The notes beneath the pieces were generated by a model. That model saw only the letters and a list, made by a program, of their open reading frames with translations, was not told the DNA's origin and did not search any database. From assembly GCA_965229445.1 (NCBI GenBank), contig OZ245876.1:2232001-2296000 (forward strand): a stretch of DNA of 64,000 bases, in the 5' to 3' direction. Shown here in pieces: positions 1-7,817 of this stretch. The position numbers were made by a program, and so were the translations under genes. Source of the DNA: Owenweeksia sp965229445 (lineage in GTDB: Bacteria > Bacteroidota > Bacteroidia > Flavobacteriales > Schleiferiaceae). Within the stretch, counting starts at the first letter, position 1. Every line of letters begins with the position of its first letter.

Positions 1-773
1 AACTGGCTACAAATTCTACCACTGGTACACCCCTTGACATTTACTTCCCTGCATCAGAAAATATAAAACCTCAAATAGCTGATCAAATTGCTTTGGGATA
101 TTTCAAAAACTTTAGCAATAACCGCTATGAGCTTTCTGCAGAGGTGTATTACAAATACATGCAAAACCAGATTGATTTTAAAGACAATGCCAATCTGATT
201 CTAAATGAACACCTTGAAAACGAAGTGCTTTCAGGCGATGGCCAAGCTTATGGATTGGAACTTATGCTCAAGAAAACTCAGGGTAGATTAACTGGTTGGA
301 TCAGCTACACCCTTTCGCACACCGAGCGCACAATTGAAGGCATAAACAAAGGCAAAGCTTACTCGCCAACTCAAGACCGTCCCCATGCTATCAACTTTGT
401 TTCGTCATATCAGGTAAAACCCAGACTACAATTTGGGGCAGCCTGGACTTATTCTAGTGGAGCACCAATAAGCCTGCCCACCTCATCTTATGAATATGAA
501 GGCGTGGTGGTTCCTGTCTACGATGAGAAAAATGGATATCGCCTTCCCAACTCTCACCGCCTTGATATTTCCTTCACCCTGGACGGTAAGAAAAAGCCCG
601 GGCGAAAATGGGAATACAGCTATAACTTCTCCATCTATAACCTGTACGCCCGTCAAAACCCATTCAGCATTCAAGTGCGCCAAAATGCCGATAACCCCAA
701 ACAAACTGAAGCTGTACAAACCTCATTGGTAGGAACAATGATTCCCGCCTTCACGCTAAACTTTAAATTCTAA
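1..773 (+). CDS. TonB-dependent outer membrane receptor, C-terminal part (5' end outside window)
   Basis: The reading frame is open from base 3, so only the last ~256 residues are in the window. They show alternating aromatic/polar beta-strand segments, for example YELSAEVYYKYMQNQIDF and WEYSYNFSIYNLYARQNPF, and end in an aromatic residue (FTLNFKF). That C-terminal signature is recognised by the BAM complex. The Tyr/Asn-rich strands and the phrase 'PTQDRPHAINFVSSY' are typical of the barrel of Bacteroidota TonB receptors with a carboxypeptidase-regulatory plug. The protein would import a large or scarce ligand using TonB energy. A DUF4249-type lipoprotein follows 4 bases after the stop, which is a common pairing. 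Plug, signal peptide and ligand class cannot be judged from this fragment. Confidence 0.85.
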   Translation, partial: LATNSTTGTPLDIYFPASENIKPQIADQIALGYFKNFSNNRYELSAEVYYKYMQNQIDFKDNANLILNEHLENEVLSGDGQAYGLELMLKKTQGRLTGWISYTLSHTERTIEGINKGKAYSPTQDRPHAINFVSSYQVKPRLQFGAAWTYSSGAPISLPTSSYEYEGVVVPVYDEKNGYRLPNSHRLDISFTLDGKKKPGRKWEYSYNFSIYNLYARQNPFSIQVRQNADNPKQTEAVQTSLVGTMIPAFTLNFKF

Positions 774-777
774 TATC

Positions 778-1620
778 ATGAAAAATCTATCTATACTTGT
801 ATTAACCTTCTTGGTAACTCTACTTTCTTCATGCACCAAAGTAGTAGATCTTAAACTCAATGAACCTGAAAGCAAGATTGCTGTAGAGGGAATAATTTCA
901 AATCAAGCTGGAGGCAGCTTTATTAAACTGGTGTACACCAAGGGCTATCTATCTTCAGAGGCTCCGCAGACTATAGTAGATGCACAGGTAAGCGTAAGAG
1001 ACAATGAAGGAATACTTACGATTTTTACTCCTTCAGATAATGAAGGGCTATACCTTCCCCCGGCTACTTTTTCGGGCGAAATTGGCAAAACCTACACCTT
1101 GGATGTTCAATATGAAGGAGGCAGTATTTTCGCTGAATCTACAATGAAGGATACCGTTTCGGGAAGTAATGTAAATGTGATAAAAGCCGATATAGCGAAT
1201 CCATATCTTGAGGCTGGCTATCACTTAATGGCCACCATCAAAAAATATAAGGAGGAAGACAGCTTTTACAAGGCGGAGATTTATATAAATGGAGTAAATC
1301 AAATGACAACAGCTTCTGATATTATAGCTTTTGATGATCGCATGTTTGAGGCAGGCGAAGAGTTAGAAGCACGCCTGCACACATGGGCGGAAACTTTGGA
1401 AGATAATGAAAAGCCACAATTGGGGGATGTAATTACTCTACAACTCATTAGCATTAATGAGGAAACCTACCAATATTTACAGGCACTTTCTGAAACCCCT
1501 ATGCAGGGTGGCCTTTTTGGTAAAACACCAGCCAACGTTCCTTCAAATATTGAAGGAGGTTTGGGGTGGTTTCAGGCAAGTTCTTTTGGAAGCCCTAAAC
1601 ACTCCATGGTGATGGAGTAA
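778..1620 (+). CDS. DUF4249-family outer membrane lipoprotein
   Basis: This 280-residue protein opens with a lipoprotein signal peptide whose lipobox is LLSSC (Cys19), so it should be lipidated and sorted to the outer membrane. After the Cys, the pattern VVDLKLNEPESKIAVEGIISN matches the start of DUF4249 proteins (beta-rich, 'xVVEGxI'). Downstream strands such as DAQVSVRDNEG look Ig-like. It lies 4 bp behind the TonB receptor and ends before a strong terminator, so the two genes are almost certainly one transcript. In Bacteroidota such pairs act together in uptake. The biochemical role of DUF4249 is not known to me. It is slightly short for the family but otherwise ordinary. Confidence 0.8.
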   Translation: MKNLSILVLTFLVTLLSSCTKVVDLKLNEPESKIAVEGIISNQAGGSFIKLVYTKGYLSSEAPQTIVDAQVSVRDNEGILTIFTPSDNEGLYLPPATFSGEIGKTYTLDVQYEGGSIFAESTMKDTVSGSNVNVIKADIANPYLEAGYHLMATIKKYKEEDSFYKAEIYINGVNQMTTASDIIAFDDRMFEAGEELEARLHTWAETLEDNEKPQLGDVITLQLISINEETYQYLQALSETPMQGGLFGKTPANVPSNIEGGLGWFQASSFGSPKHSMVME

Positions 1621-1650
1621 AAAGTATCAAGCTTTATTTCTGCTTACTCA

Positions 1651-1688
1651 AAAACACGATTTAGGGTATTCCTAAATCGTGTTTTTTG
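1651..1688 (+). terminator. Rho-independent terminator after the DUF4249 gene
   Basis: A 15-bp perfect stem (1651-1665 with 1671-1685, core ACACGATTTAGG) with a 5-base loop runs into a T-rich tail. The A-rich 5' flank makes it potentially bidirectional, but only the + strand gene reads into it. Confidence 0.85.
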
Positions 1689-1771
1689 TTTGAATATAGG
1701 CCATGCTATCCAATATAAATTTTACATCTATTTTTACTTTTCAAATATTACTTACAATCAGCAAATAACCG

Positions 1772-3565
1772 ATGATTTCCGAAATTCCGGAACGCTCTAT
1801 TGCCGTACTCCCTTTTTTAAATCTTAGCACTGATCCTGAGGATGAATATTTTAGTGATGGAGTTACTGAAGAAATCATCAATGCATTAAGCCAAATAAAA
1901 GGATTGAAGGTAATTGCCCGTACCAGTGCCTTTTCCCTTAAGGGCAAAGAACTGGATGCCCGGGAAATAGGTAGTAAATTAGGCGTAACTCTTTTACTGG
2001 AAGGGAGCCTGAGAAAGGCCGCCAACAAGGTACGTATCAGTGTTCAACTGGTTACTGCAGAAAATGGATTTAGGATTTGGATGGAAAAATACGATCGTGA
2101 GCTGGACGACATTTTTGCCGTTCAGGATGAAATAGCAAACTGTGTATTGGAGCGCTTGCAACTGGAGTTGGAAGCCAACTTTACCAGTCAAAATTATACC
2201 CAAAATACCGAAGCCTATCAATTGCTTCTAAAGGGAATTTACTTCTTTAAACGAGACTTTGACGGCACTGTAAAGTCATTGGATTATTTTAAGCAGGCTA
2301 CAGAATTGGCGCCCGATTACGCGGAAGCCTATGCCTATATGGGGGAAACCTTAATTCATCATGCCGCCTTTGGAATAATCTCCACTATAGATGCTCATGA
2401 ACAAGCGCGAGAATATGCATACACTGCATTAGGCTTAAATCAGTACGACCCGCGAGCACATAAAGTACTGGCCTTTATTCATTTGTATTACGACTGGAAT
2501 TGGGATGCAGCCATAGAATCATACCAAAAAGCAGTTCGCTACGGATTGCCAAACCAAAATGACTTTATCACCTATTACTACATCTTTCTTGAAAATAATT
2601 GTGAGAAAGCTGTTGAAATATCCAAAAAAGGACTGGAATCCGATCCACTGCATTCCGGTAGCTATTGGCAGCTGGGGATCAGCTATTATTTTGGAGCCCG
2701 CTTTGAGGAAGCTATAGAAGCTTTCAATAAAGCAATTGAACTGGAACCATCCAATAGTGAAACATACCACTGGAAGAGCACAGCACTTGGGTTCTTGAAA
2801 AAGTTTGATGAAGCGGAGGAGGCCGCTCAAAAAGCTATCGAATTAAGTGAAGATAATCCCTGGGCGCAATTTTCTTATCTGATACTAAAAATACTACTGG
2901 GACAAGAAAAAGAAGTTCTGCAAAGCATAAAAGGTAGAGAGTTTATTGACCCCATGGATCCGGCAATTCTTTACGCCCTCATGGGCATGAAGGATGAAGC
3001 CATAGCTATGTTGGAGGACGGGTACAAAACAAAATCCATAATGATGGTTACCCTGAAGCATTACTGGATGTGGGACGCTATTCGCGATGACGACCGCTTT
3101 CAGGAAATGCTTGAAAGGATGAATTTTCCTAAAAAAGTAAGGGAGGAGCAAACTATAGAGCGTAAGGTTCTTCCCATTTCAAGCGACCAAAAACAGATTG
3201 ACACCATCGCCCCTGACCCTGAAACTCTGGCTACTCTTGAGCAACTGGGGCAAATGATGGGTGAAGAAGAAATCTACCTCAATCCTTCACTTTCGTTGAG
3301 AGAACTAGCGCAATTATTACAGGTTCACCCAAACAAACTCTCCTGGCTGATCAATGAAAACCTCGGTAAAAACTTCAATGAATACATTAACGGTTGGCGT
3401 TTGACGGCTTTTCAGCAAAAAGCACTAGACCCTAAAAACAACAACATTACACTATTGGGCTTGGCTTATGAAAGTGGCTTTAACTCAAAATCTGTTTTCA
3501 ACGAATTTTTCAAACGCTCTACAGGTCTCACTCCCCGTGCATGGCTAAAATCCCGACAGGAATAA
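1772..3565 (+). CDS. Fused TolB/FlgO-like - TPR - AraC-type HTH transcriptional regulator
   Basis: A 597-residue three-part protein with no membrane segment. Residues ~5-140 (SIAVLPFLNLSTDPEDEYFS, then EGSLRKAANKVRISVQLV) match the TolB/FlgO-like domain often found N-terminal to TPRs in signalling proteins. Residues ~150-430 carry TPR-like helical pairs, for example PDYAEAYAYMGETLIHH and FEEAIEAFNKAIELEPSNSE. Residues ~500-595 form an AraC/XylS DNA-binding domain with both helix-turn-helix units (SLRELAQLLQVHPNKLSWLI and ITLLGLAYESGFNSKSVFN). It stands alone behind a terminator, with the DUF4386 and MFS genes downstream as plausible targets. The effector is unknown. The architecture is clear; the target assignment is inference from position. 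Confidence 0.85.
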   Translation: MISEIPERSIAVLPFLNLSTDPEDEYFSDGVTEEIINALSQIKGLKVIARTSAFSLKGKELDAREIGSKLGVTLLLEGSLRKAANKVRISVQLVTAENGFRIWMEKYDRELDDIFAVQDEIANCVLERLQLELEANFTSQNYTQNTEAYQLLLKGIYFFKRDFDGTVKSLDYFKQATELAPDYAEAYAYMGETLIHHAAFGIISTIDAHEQAREYAYTALGLNQYDPRAHKVLAFIHLYYDWNWDAAIESYQKAVRYGLPNQNDFITYYYIFLENNCEKAVEISKKGLESDPLHSGSYWQLGISYYFGARFEEAIEAFNKAIELEPSNSETYHWKSTALGFLKKFDEAEEAAQKAIELSEDNPWAQFSYLILKILLGQEKEVLQSIKGREFIDPMDPAILYALMGMKDEAIAMLEDGYKTKSIMMVTLKHYWMWDAIRDDDRFQEMLERMNFPKKVREEQTIERKVLPISSDQKQIDTIAPDPETLATLEQLGQMMGEEEIYLNPSLSLRELAQLLQVHPNKLSWLINENLGKNFNEYINGWRLTAFQQKALDPKNNNITLLGLAYESGFNSKSVFNEFFKRSTGLTPRAWLKSRQE

Positions 3566-3680
3566 GGAGTTAAAATGTGCTTTACTCTAAGATCCAAATC
3601 ATCAAAAAACGTCCAGAATTGTAATGCGGGACGTTGCACCCACTTTATTGCAGCAGTTTTGCGAAACATAAAAGCTAAAA

Positions 3681-4319
3681 ATGAAAACAAAATTCAACTA
3701 TGCCAAATTAATCGGAGTGAGCTTTTTACTACTCATTATTTTTGGATTCTTCGGCATGGCTTATGTTCCAATGGCGCTGTATGATTATGACAGTGCGGCC
3801 AACACTTTTTCTCAAGTTAAAGACAACCCTCAACTGCTGAGATTCGGCATATTGGCTACTGTGTTAATGAACGTAGCTAGCCTTTTTCTGGCCATTTTCA
3901 CCTACCGCTGGTTAAAAAAGTTCTCGTCTACACTGGCCGTTAGCGCGGCTCTTCTTTTAATGACGGGTGCCATTGTATCATTGGTCAACGAACTCAATAG
4001 TGTATCTGTTTTACATTTTTCGCAGCACGCTCCAAAGCCCGTAATGATTGCACACGATCTGAATCTCTACCAGACGGGAGTTTTTATTGCCACCATGTTT
4101 TGGGGACTTTGGTTGTTACCTGTAGGTTATGCTCTTTTGTATCAAACAAGATGGGTAAAGCTCATTGGTGTTTTACTAATCATTTCTGGTGCAGGTTACA
4201 TGCTCGAAAGTCTGCTTTATCTGCTCTTGTGGCAAAAGATATTGATATCTGATTATACATTCTTAGGAGAAATCTTTTTTACAGTATGGGCACTCTTTCA
4301 GCGCAAGCCGGAGTTTTAA
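3681..4319 (+). CDS. DUF4386-family integral membrane protein
   Basis: A 212-residue polytopic membrane protein with about six hydrophobic helices. It begins KTKFNYAKLIGVSFLLLIIF and contains SVLHFSQHAPKPV and MIAHDLNLYQTGVFIATMFW. This layout matches DUF4386 proteins, whose function is unknown. In this family the conserved loop before 'YQTG..IA.ifwGlWL.P.G' is diagnostic and is present. The gene sits 115 bp behind the AraC-type regulator and 64 bp before an MFS exporter on the same strand, so regulation by that regulator is plausible but unproven. Confidence 0.75.
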   Translation: MKTKFNYAKLIGVSFLLLIIFGFFGMAYVPMALYDYDSAANTFSQVKDNPQLLRFGILATVLMNVASLFLAIFTYRWLKKFSSTLAVSAALLLMTGAIVSLVNELNSVSVLHFSQHAPKPVMIAHDLNLYQTGVFIATMFWGLWLLPVGYALLYQTRWVKLIGVLLIISGAGYMLESLLYLLLWQKILISDYTFLGEIFFTVWALFQRKPEF

Positions 4320-4383
4320 CCCACACAAAACGCCCTGCCAGAAATGCGGCTTCCTGCTAACTTTTTGCGATAATCCCGAGCTC

Positions 4384-5628
4384 ATGAATTCCTCCACTGC
4401 AGAAATCCAAAAATTCAATACTTATCAAATATACCTACTAATATGTATTGCAGGTCTGCTGTTTACTATGGTACTCGATTTTATGCTGTTGCCAGCTATC
4501 AGTGCTATGGTGATGCCGGCATTAGACCTTAGCACCAGTCAATTTGGATATGTTGTTTCGGCCTATTCTATAAGCGCAGGAACATCCGCTTTAACCTTCA
4601 GCACTTTTGCCGATAGGTTTGAGCGCAAAAAGCTTCTTTTATTTATCTACACTGGATTTTTGATTGGCATTTTGTCATCAGGATTAGCGCAGGGTTTTTG
4701 GATGTTGATAGCCGCGCGGGTGTTTACAGGCATTTTTGGTGGTGTAATTGCGGCCATCTGTTATGCAATGGTTAGTGAAATCTTCTCTTTACAGCAACGA
4801 GGAAGAGCTATGGGTTCTCTACATGTAGCATTCGCTCTATGCCAGGTTTTAGGCCTCCCTGCCGCGGTTTTTATAGCTTCTCATTATCAATGGCAGCTGG
4901 CCTATTTTATTATCCTATCGGCAGGCTTACTGTTTTTTGTCCTTTCCCTTTTGATCATTAAGCCCATCACAGGTCATCTTAATGAACAAGCTAAGGCGTC
5001 GTCCAAGCTAAAGAGTATTGTCAACACGCGGTCCTATTGGATGGTGTTCGCTAATAATGTTACTCTCGTTACAGCAGATGTGCTTTTTATGACGTTTGCT
5101 TCAGTGTTTTATGTGAAAAACCAACTGATCTCTGAAGATGATTTGGCCATTGTATTTGGAGCATCTGGCGTTGCCACTATTCTGCTTAGCCCTTTGATAG
5201 GAAAGCTCGCAGACAAAACCAGTCACTTTAAGGTTTTTGCCACTGGGACAGGAATTGCCGCAATTATGGTGCTTACCATTTCTCAGTTGCATGAATCTGG
5301 TCTTGTGTGGGTTGTTGTATGCAACACCCTTCTTTTTACAGGTATGGCCGGACGCATGATTTGCTCAGGAGCGCTTGGTTTAGAAATTCCAAAAAAATCA
5401 GACCGAGGCTCGTTTATGACATTCGACTCAGCACTTCAACTCATTTGTGCAGGTCTTGCTGCCACAGCTGCAGGATGGATTGTTTTTCAAAATGAAGATG
5501 GCAAAATGTACAACTACCCTGCACTCTCCATGATAGTAGTGCTATTAATGGCCATAACTTTATTTTTCACCATGAAAATTTCACGAATAGCCACTTCTAC
5601 TCCCTCGGAAATGAATCCTGAATCATAA
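4384..5628 (+). CDS. MFS transporter (drug/sugar-exporter type)
   Basis: The 414 residues form 12 predicted membrane helices. The loop between helices 2 and 3 has the MFS A-motif-like stretch TFADRFERKKLLLF (residues ~75-90). A motif-C-like AFALCQVLGLPAAVFIASH lies near helix 5, as expected of proton-driven exporters of the AraJ/Bcr/arabinose-efflux type. The central cytoplasmic loop is near residues 195-215. The substrate cannot be read from the sequence. The gene follows DUF4386 by 64 bp and precedes an NAD(P)-binding oxidoreductase. Confidence 0.85.
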   Translation: MNSSTAEIQKFNTYQIYLLICIAGLLFTMVLDFMLLPAISAMVMPALDLSTSQFGYVVSAYSISAGTSALTFSTFADRFERKKLLLFIYTGFLIGILSSGLAQGFWMLIAARVFTGIFGGVIAAICYAMVSEIFSLQQRGRAMGSLHVAFALCQVLGLPAAVFIASHYQWQLAYFIILSAGLLFFVLSLLIIKPITGHLNEQAKASSKLKSIVNTRSYWMVFANNVTLVTADVLFMTFASVFYVKNQLISEDDLAIVFGASGVATILLSPLIGKLADKTSHFKVFATGTGIAAIMVLTISQLHESGLVWVVVCNTLLFTGMAGRMICSGALGLEIPKKSDRGSFMTFDSALQLICAGLAATAAGWIVFQNEDGKMYNYPALSMIVVLLMAITLFFTMKISRIATSTPSEMNPES

Positions 5629-5657
5629 TCACGGACGATTGGCCTACACTTTCAATG

Positions 5658-5665
5658 CACTTTTG
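5658..5665 (+). promoter_or_regulatory. Candidate -7 box (CACTTTTG) for the oxidoreductase gene
   Basis: CACTTTTG differs from the Bacteroidota -7 consensus TAnnTTTG by one base. TTGG lies ~19 bases upstream, near the expected -33 position. Transcription from it would begin near 5672, which excludes the upstream ATG at 5655 and favours ATG 5697. Confidence 0.45.
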
Positions 5666-5696
5666 CCTCGACAATAATCAGAAATATCGAATTACA

Positions 5697-6569
5697 ATGA
5701 CTCATAAAAATGAAAACATAAAGGTGCTGGTAGCTGGTTCGACCGGTTATTTAGGAAAGCACATTCTAAAGGAATTAGAAAGCAGAGGTATAGGCTTTAA
5801 AGCTATTGCTCGAAACCCCTCAAAGTTACCCGACATTAGAACCGATCAGATTTTAAAAGCCGAAGTTACCATGTCTTCTTCCCTGTCGGGTATTTGTGAC
5901 GACTTTAACGCAGTGATCAGTACCGTGGGTATTACCCGTCAAAAAAACGGTCTCACTTATAAAGATGTAGATTATCAGGCTAACCTCAATTTGCTGCGCG
6001 AAGCCCAAAAATCAGGGGTTAATAAGTTTATCTACATCTCTGCCATTAATGGTGATAAAATGCGCCACCTCAAAATTTTTGAAGCCAAAGAAGCTTTTGT
6101 TGACGAACTGAAAAAATCGGGAATGGACTACACCATACTGCGTCCCAATGGTTTCTTTTCAGATATGGGAGATTTTTTGGAAATGGCCAGGCGCGGAAGA
6201 GTTTACCTTTTCGGCAATGGCCAATATCGCCTCAATCCCATTCACGGAGCCGACCTAGCCGAAGTAGTAGTAGACGCCTTATCTTCAAAGGAAAAGGAAA
6301 TAACGGTGGGTGGCCCGGATGTCCTTTCGCAAAATGAAATTGCTGCCCTGGCTCTGGACAGCTGGTACAAGGAGGTGAAAATCACCCATCTGCCCGACTG
6401 GACACGTAGGCTTACCCTCAGTTTGCTGCGCACCTTTACCTCATCAAAAACCTACGGCCCCATCGAGTTTTTTATGACCGCCATGGCTATAGATAATGTG
6501 GCTCCTCGATATGGCACACATCGCCTGTATAGCTTCTTTCAGAAGGAAGTGGAAAAACAAAAACACTAG
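5697..6569 (+). CDS. NAD(P)-binding oxidoreductase of the atypical SDR/NmrA-like type
   Basis: From ATG 5697 the protein is 290 residues. It opens with a Rossmann dinucleotide-binding motif, VLVAGSTGYLGKHI (GxxGxxG, residues ~11-24). VISTVGITRQ and FIYISAING (end of beta-5) follow, as in atypical short-chain dehydrogenases that resemble NmrA and complex I assembly factor NDUFA9. The classical catalytic YxxxK is not evident; 'MDYTILRPNGFFSDMG' is the usual substitute region in this subgroup. The longer frame from 5655 would add 14 residues of no family similarity and lies upstream of a candidate -7 box, so I chose 5697. The role may be reduction of a quinone or other small molecule, or redox sensing. 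Confidence 0.75.
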   Translation: MTHKNENIKVLVAGSTGYLGKHILKELESRGIGFKAIARNPSKLPDIRTDQILKAEVTMSSSLSGICDDFNAVISTVGITRQKNGLTYKDVDYQANLNLLREAQKSGVNKFIYISAINGDKMRHLKIFEAKEAFVDELKKSGMDYTILRPNGFFSDMGDFLEMARRGRVYLFGNGQYRLNPIHGADLAEVVVDALSSKEKEITVGGPDVLSQNEIAALALDSWYKEVKITHLPDWTRRLTLSLLRTFTSSKTYGPIEFFMTAMAIDNVAPRYGTHRLYSFFQKEVEKQKH

Positions 6570-6587
6570 AACCTACCATGAACTCCT

Positions 6588-6657
6588 TGTGTGACGTCTG
6601 CTTAAAGTGTAACTTAACTTTACTAACTATCGGTCTACTTTAAGCTGACGTCACACA
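6588..6657. repeat. 21-bp inverted repeat with 28-base loop
   Basis: The left arm 6588-6608 and right arm 6637-6657 are complementary apart from one T/T mismatch. Each arm contains GACGTC and CTTAAAG. No T-tract follows, so a classical terminator is unlikely on the + strand. It lies 18 bp after the oxidoreductase stop and marks the beginning of the structured intergenic zone around tRNA-Ser. Confidence 0.8.
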
Positions 6658-6786
6658 CCCCTCTCTTCATTCAGACATCCCATAGGGGTGGTGTCAAAAC
6701 CCAGAGAAAGCCCTTCCGCTTATGGTGGTCTTGAATTTTTCCTATGGCCCATTGCCCGGGCGAGCTTGGCTAAGTCAGAAAAAACA

Positions 6787-6816
6787 AAAGCCTATCCGCT
6801 AATGCGGACAGGCTTT
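6787..6816. terminator. GC-rich hairpin resembling a terminator
   Basis: The stem AAAGCCT-A-TCCGC pairs with GCGGA-C-AGGCTTT around a TAAT loop, with A-rich and T-containing flanks. It sits in the same relation to the tRNA 3'-end fragment at 6885-6900 as the true tRNA terminator (7032-7068) does to tRNA-Ser, so it may be the terminator of a lost tRNA copy. Confidence 0.6.
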
Positions 6817-6825
6817 CATATTGTC

Positions 6826-6881
6826 TTCTCACTTACGCATACTTTGCGGACTGCGTCCGCCGAAACGAGCTTCAGTGAGAA
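6826..6881. repeat. Nested inverted repeat (cruciform-like)
   Basis: TTCTCACT (6826-6833) pairs with AGTGAGAA (6874-6881). Inside lies a second hairpin, GCGGA-N5-TCCGC near 6846-6860. It adjoins the tRNA-Ser fragment at 6885. Confidence 0.6.
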
Positions 6882-6884
6882 AAG

Positions 6885-6900
6885 GCGGAGAGAGAGGGAT
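6885..6900 (-). pseudogene. Partial copy of the tRNA-Ser 3' end (acceptor and T-arm)
   Basis: Sixteen bases (GCGGAGAGAGAGGGAT) are identical to 7074-7089, the 3' acceptor and T-stem of tRNA-Ser(UGA), in the same orientation. The similarity stops there and is followed by GCATGC and a hairpin. It is either a decayed tRNA duplicate or a copy left by a mobile element. Confidence 0.55.
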
Positions 6901-7031
6901 GCATGCTGCAGGCAGGGATTACTTCGTGATCCCGGTAGTCTCCTTGGTGGGATCAAACCAAAAGCCTGACGGCTGCGCCTAGCCGTTCTTTTGTTATTCC
7001 CTGCGGCTCAAGCAAGCTTGTCCGCGGTCAT

Positions 7032-7068
7032 AAAAAAAAGCCCGGCTACCTTTGGTAGTCAGGCTTTT
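7032..7068 (-). terminator. Terminator of tRNA-Ser
   Basis: Read on the minus strand, AAAAGCCTGACTACC pairs with GGTAGCCGGGCTTTT, with mismatches, and runs into a tract of eight T. It begins 6 bases after the tRNA 3' end. Confidence 0.8.
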
Positions 7069-7074
7069 GTTTTG

Positions 7075-7159
7075 CGGAGAGAGAGGGATTCGAACCCCCG
7101 GAGGTGTGACCCTCAATGGTTTTCAAGACCACCGCATTCGACCACTCTGCCATCTCTCC
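7075..7159 (-). tRNA. tRNA-Ser(UGA)
   Basis: The 85-nt minus-strand sequence begins GGAGAGATGGCAGAGTGGTC, with the anticodon loop CTTGAAA (anticodon TGA). A long variable arm (TTGAGGGTCACACCTCC) follows, as required for serine tRNAs, then the T-arm GGTTCGAATCC. The acceptor stem GGAGAGA/TCTCTCC pairs perfectly and the discriminator is G. CCA is not encoded. It reads UCA and related UCN codons. Confidence 0.95.
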
Positions 7160-7161
7160 CT

Positions 7162-7263
7162 GTGTCGTAGCTTTAGCTCACGACACCATGTATTTACCTC
7201 GTGGGTAAAGGTCTTTTAAATTTCAAGACTTCCGCATTCGATCCCGTACGCTGCGCTACGGGA
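7162..7263. repeat. Three hairpins in series upstream of tRNA-Ser
   Basis: Three short inverted repeats follow one another: GTGTCGT/ACGACAC (7162-7186), TTTACC/GGTAAA (7193-7209) and TCCCGTA/TACGGGA (7242-7263). The partial tRNA copy at 7221-7241 sits between the second and third. On the minus strand this is the region immediately 5' of the tRNA gene. Confidence 0.65.
7221..7241 (-). pseudogene. Partial copy of the tRNA-Ser D-arm/anticodon-arm region
   Basis: Nineteen of 21 bases match 7121-7141 exactly 100 bp away, covering the anticodon TGA and part of the D-arm (rc: TCGAATGCGG then GTCTTGAAA). The flanks do not match, so no second functional tRNA is present. Confidence 0.55.
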
Positions 7264-7276
7264 CAAGCCACTTTAC

Positions 7277-7370
7277 AACGTTGCGAAGCTCACGTTGTCC
7301 AAACCTTTCGAAGCCCACGTTGTCAAAACGTTGAGAATCTCACGCTGCCAAAACCTAGCCAAGCTCCAGT
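7277..7370. repeat. Degenerate ~25-bp tandem repeat, about four units
   Basis: Units begin near 7277, 7303, 7327 and 7352 and share the pattern aacgTtgcGAAgCtCACGtTGtCcaa. Examples are CGAAGCTCACGTTGTCC and CGAAGCCCACGTTGTC. The last unit is truncated. The repeats end 17 bp before the stop codon of the GIY-YIG gene. Spacers are absent, so this is not a CRISPR. Confidence 0.6.
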
Positions 7371-7386
7371 AGATTGACCTAAAAAT

Positions 7387-7656
7387 TTATTCTGATCCGC
7401 TACGCTCCTTCTGCCACTCTTCCAACACCCTCATCAATTTCTTTCTACCCCAGCCCGATTTAAGATACTTTTCATGCTTTCGGGCCTCCAACCTCGAATC
7501 AAATTTCATAAGGTAAAATCGTTCCCAAGGTCTAAATTGACTTGACCAACTACTCCAACCTTTGTTGTGTGCTTGCAATCGTTGATCAGGGTTTCCCGAC
7601 ATACCTACATAGGTTTTGCCATATTTCCAACTCCAGAGGGCATAGACATAAATCAT
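7387..7656 (-). CDS. Small GIY-YIG nuclease family protein
   Basis: Starting at ATG 7656, the 89-residue protein begins MIYVYALWSWKYGKTYVGMS. This is a GIY-YIG core with the first motif varied to VYAL and the second kept as TYVGMS. Then come R (PDQRLQAHNKG), the FRPWERFYLM strand, and E (FDSRLEARKHEKYLKSGWGRK). This is the stand-alone GIY-YIG group (UPF0213-like) of DNA-cleaving or structure-specific nucleases, at its usual length. A longer frame to 7737 adds 27 unrelated residues. The gene lies directly beside degenerate repeats, hairpins and tRNA fragments. Single-domain GIY-YIG genes can be mobile, so the neighbourhood is suggestive. Confidence 0.8.
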   Translation of the reverse strand: MIYVYALWSWKYGKTYVGMSGNPDQRLQAHNKGWSSWSSQFRPWERFYLMKFDSRLEARKHEKYLKSGWGRKKLMRVLEEWQKERSGSE

Positions 7657-7817
7657 AAAGAACTTCCATTCAATTAACACAAACTCCTTTTTCCAAAGTG
7701 TGTTAACCAAATCCCCACTATTTTTGTGGGGCAGCAAAAGTATGAATATTTTTATTTCACAGGCAACGAATACATCATTCTACTGTCAATATTTATTGTC
7801 TCCTACAACTTGTTTAC

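Noticed and set aside
6688..6969. 93-codon open frame on the + strand
   Set aside because: It spans hairpins and a tRNA fragment, has low-complexity Arg/Ser content, no family match and no promoter; it is chance reading through repeats.
6885..7089. Integrative element bounded by tRNA-derived att sites
   Set aside because: Only ~190 bp lies between the repeated 16-mers and no integrase is adjacent; xerD at 13581 is the housekeeping recombinase.
7277..7370. CRISPR array
   Set aside because: The units are degenerate tandem copies with no unique spacers and no cas genes nearby.
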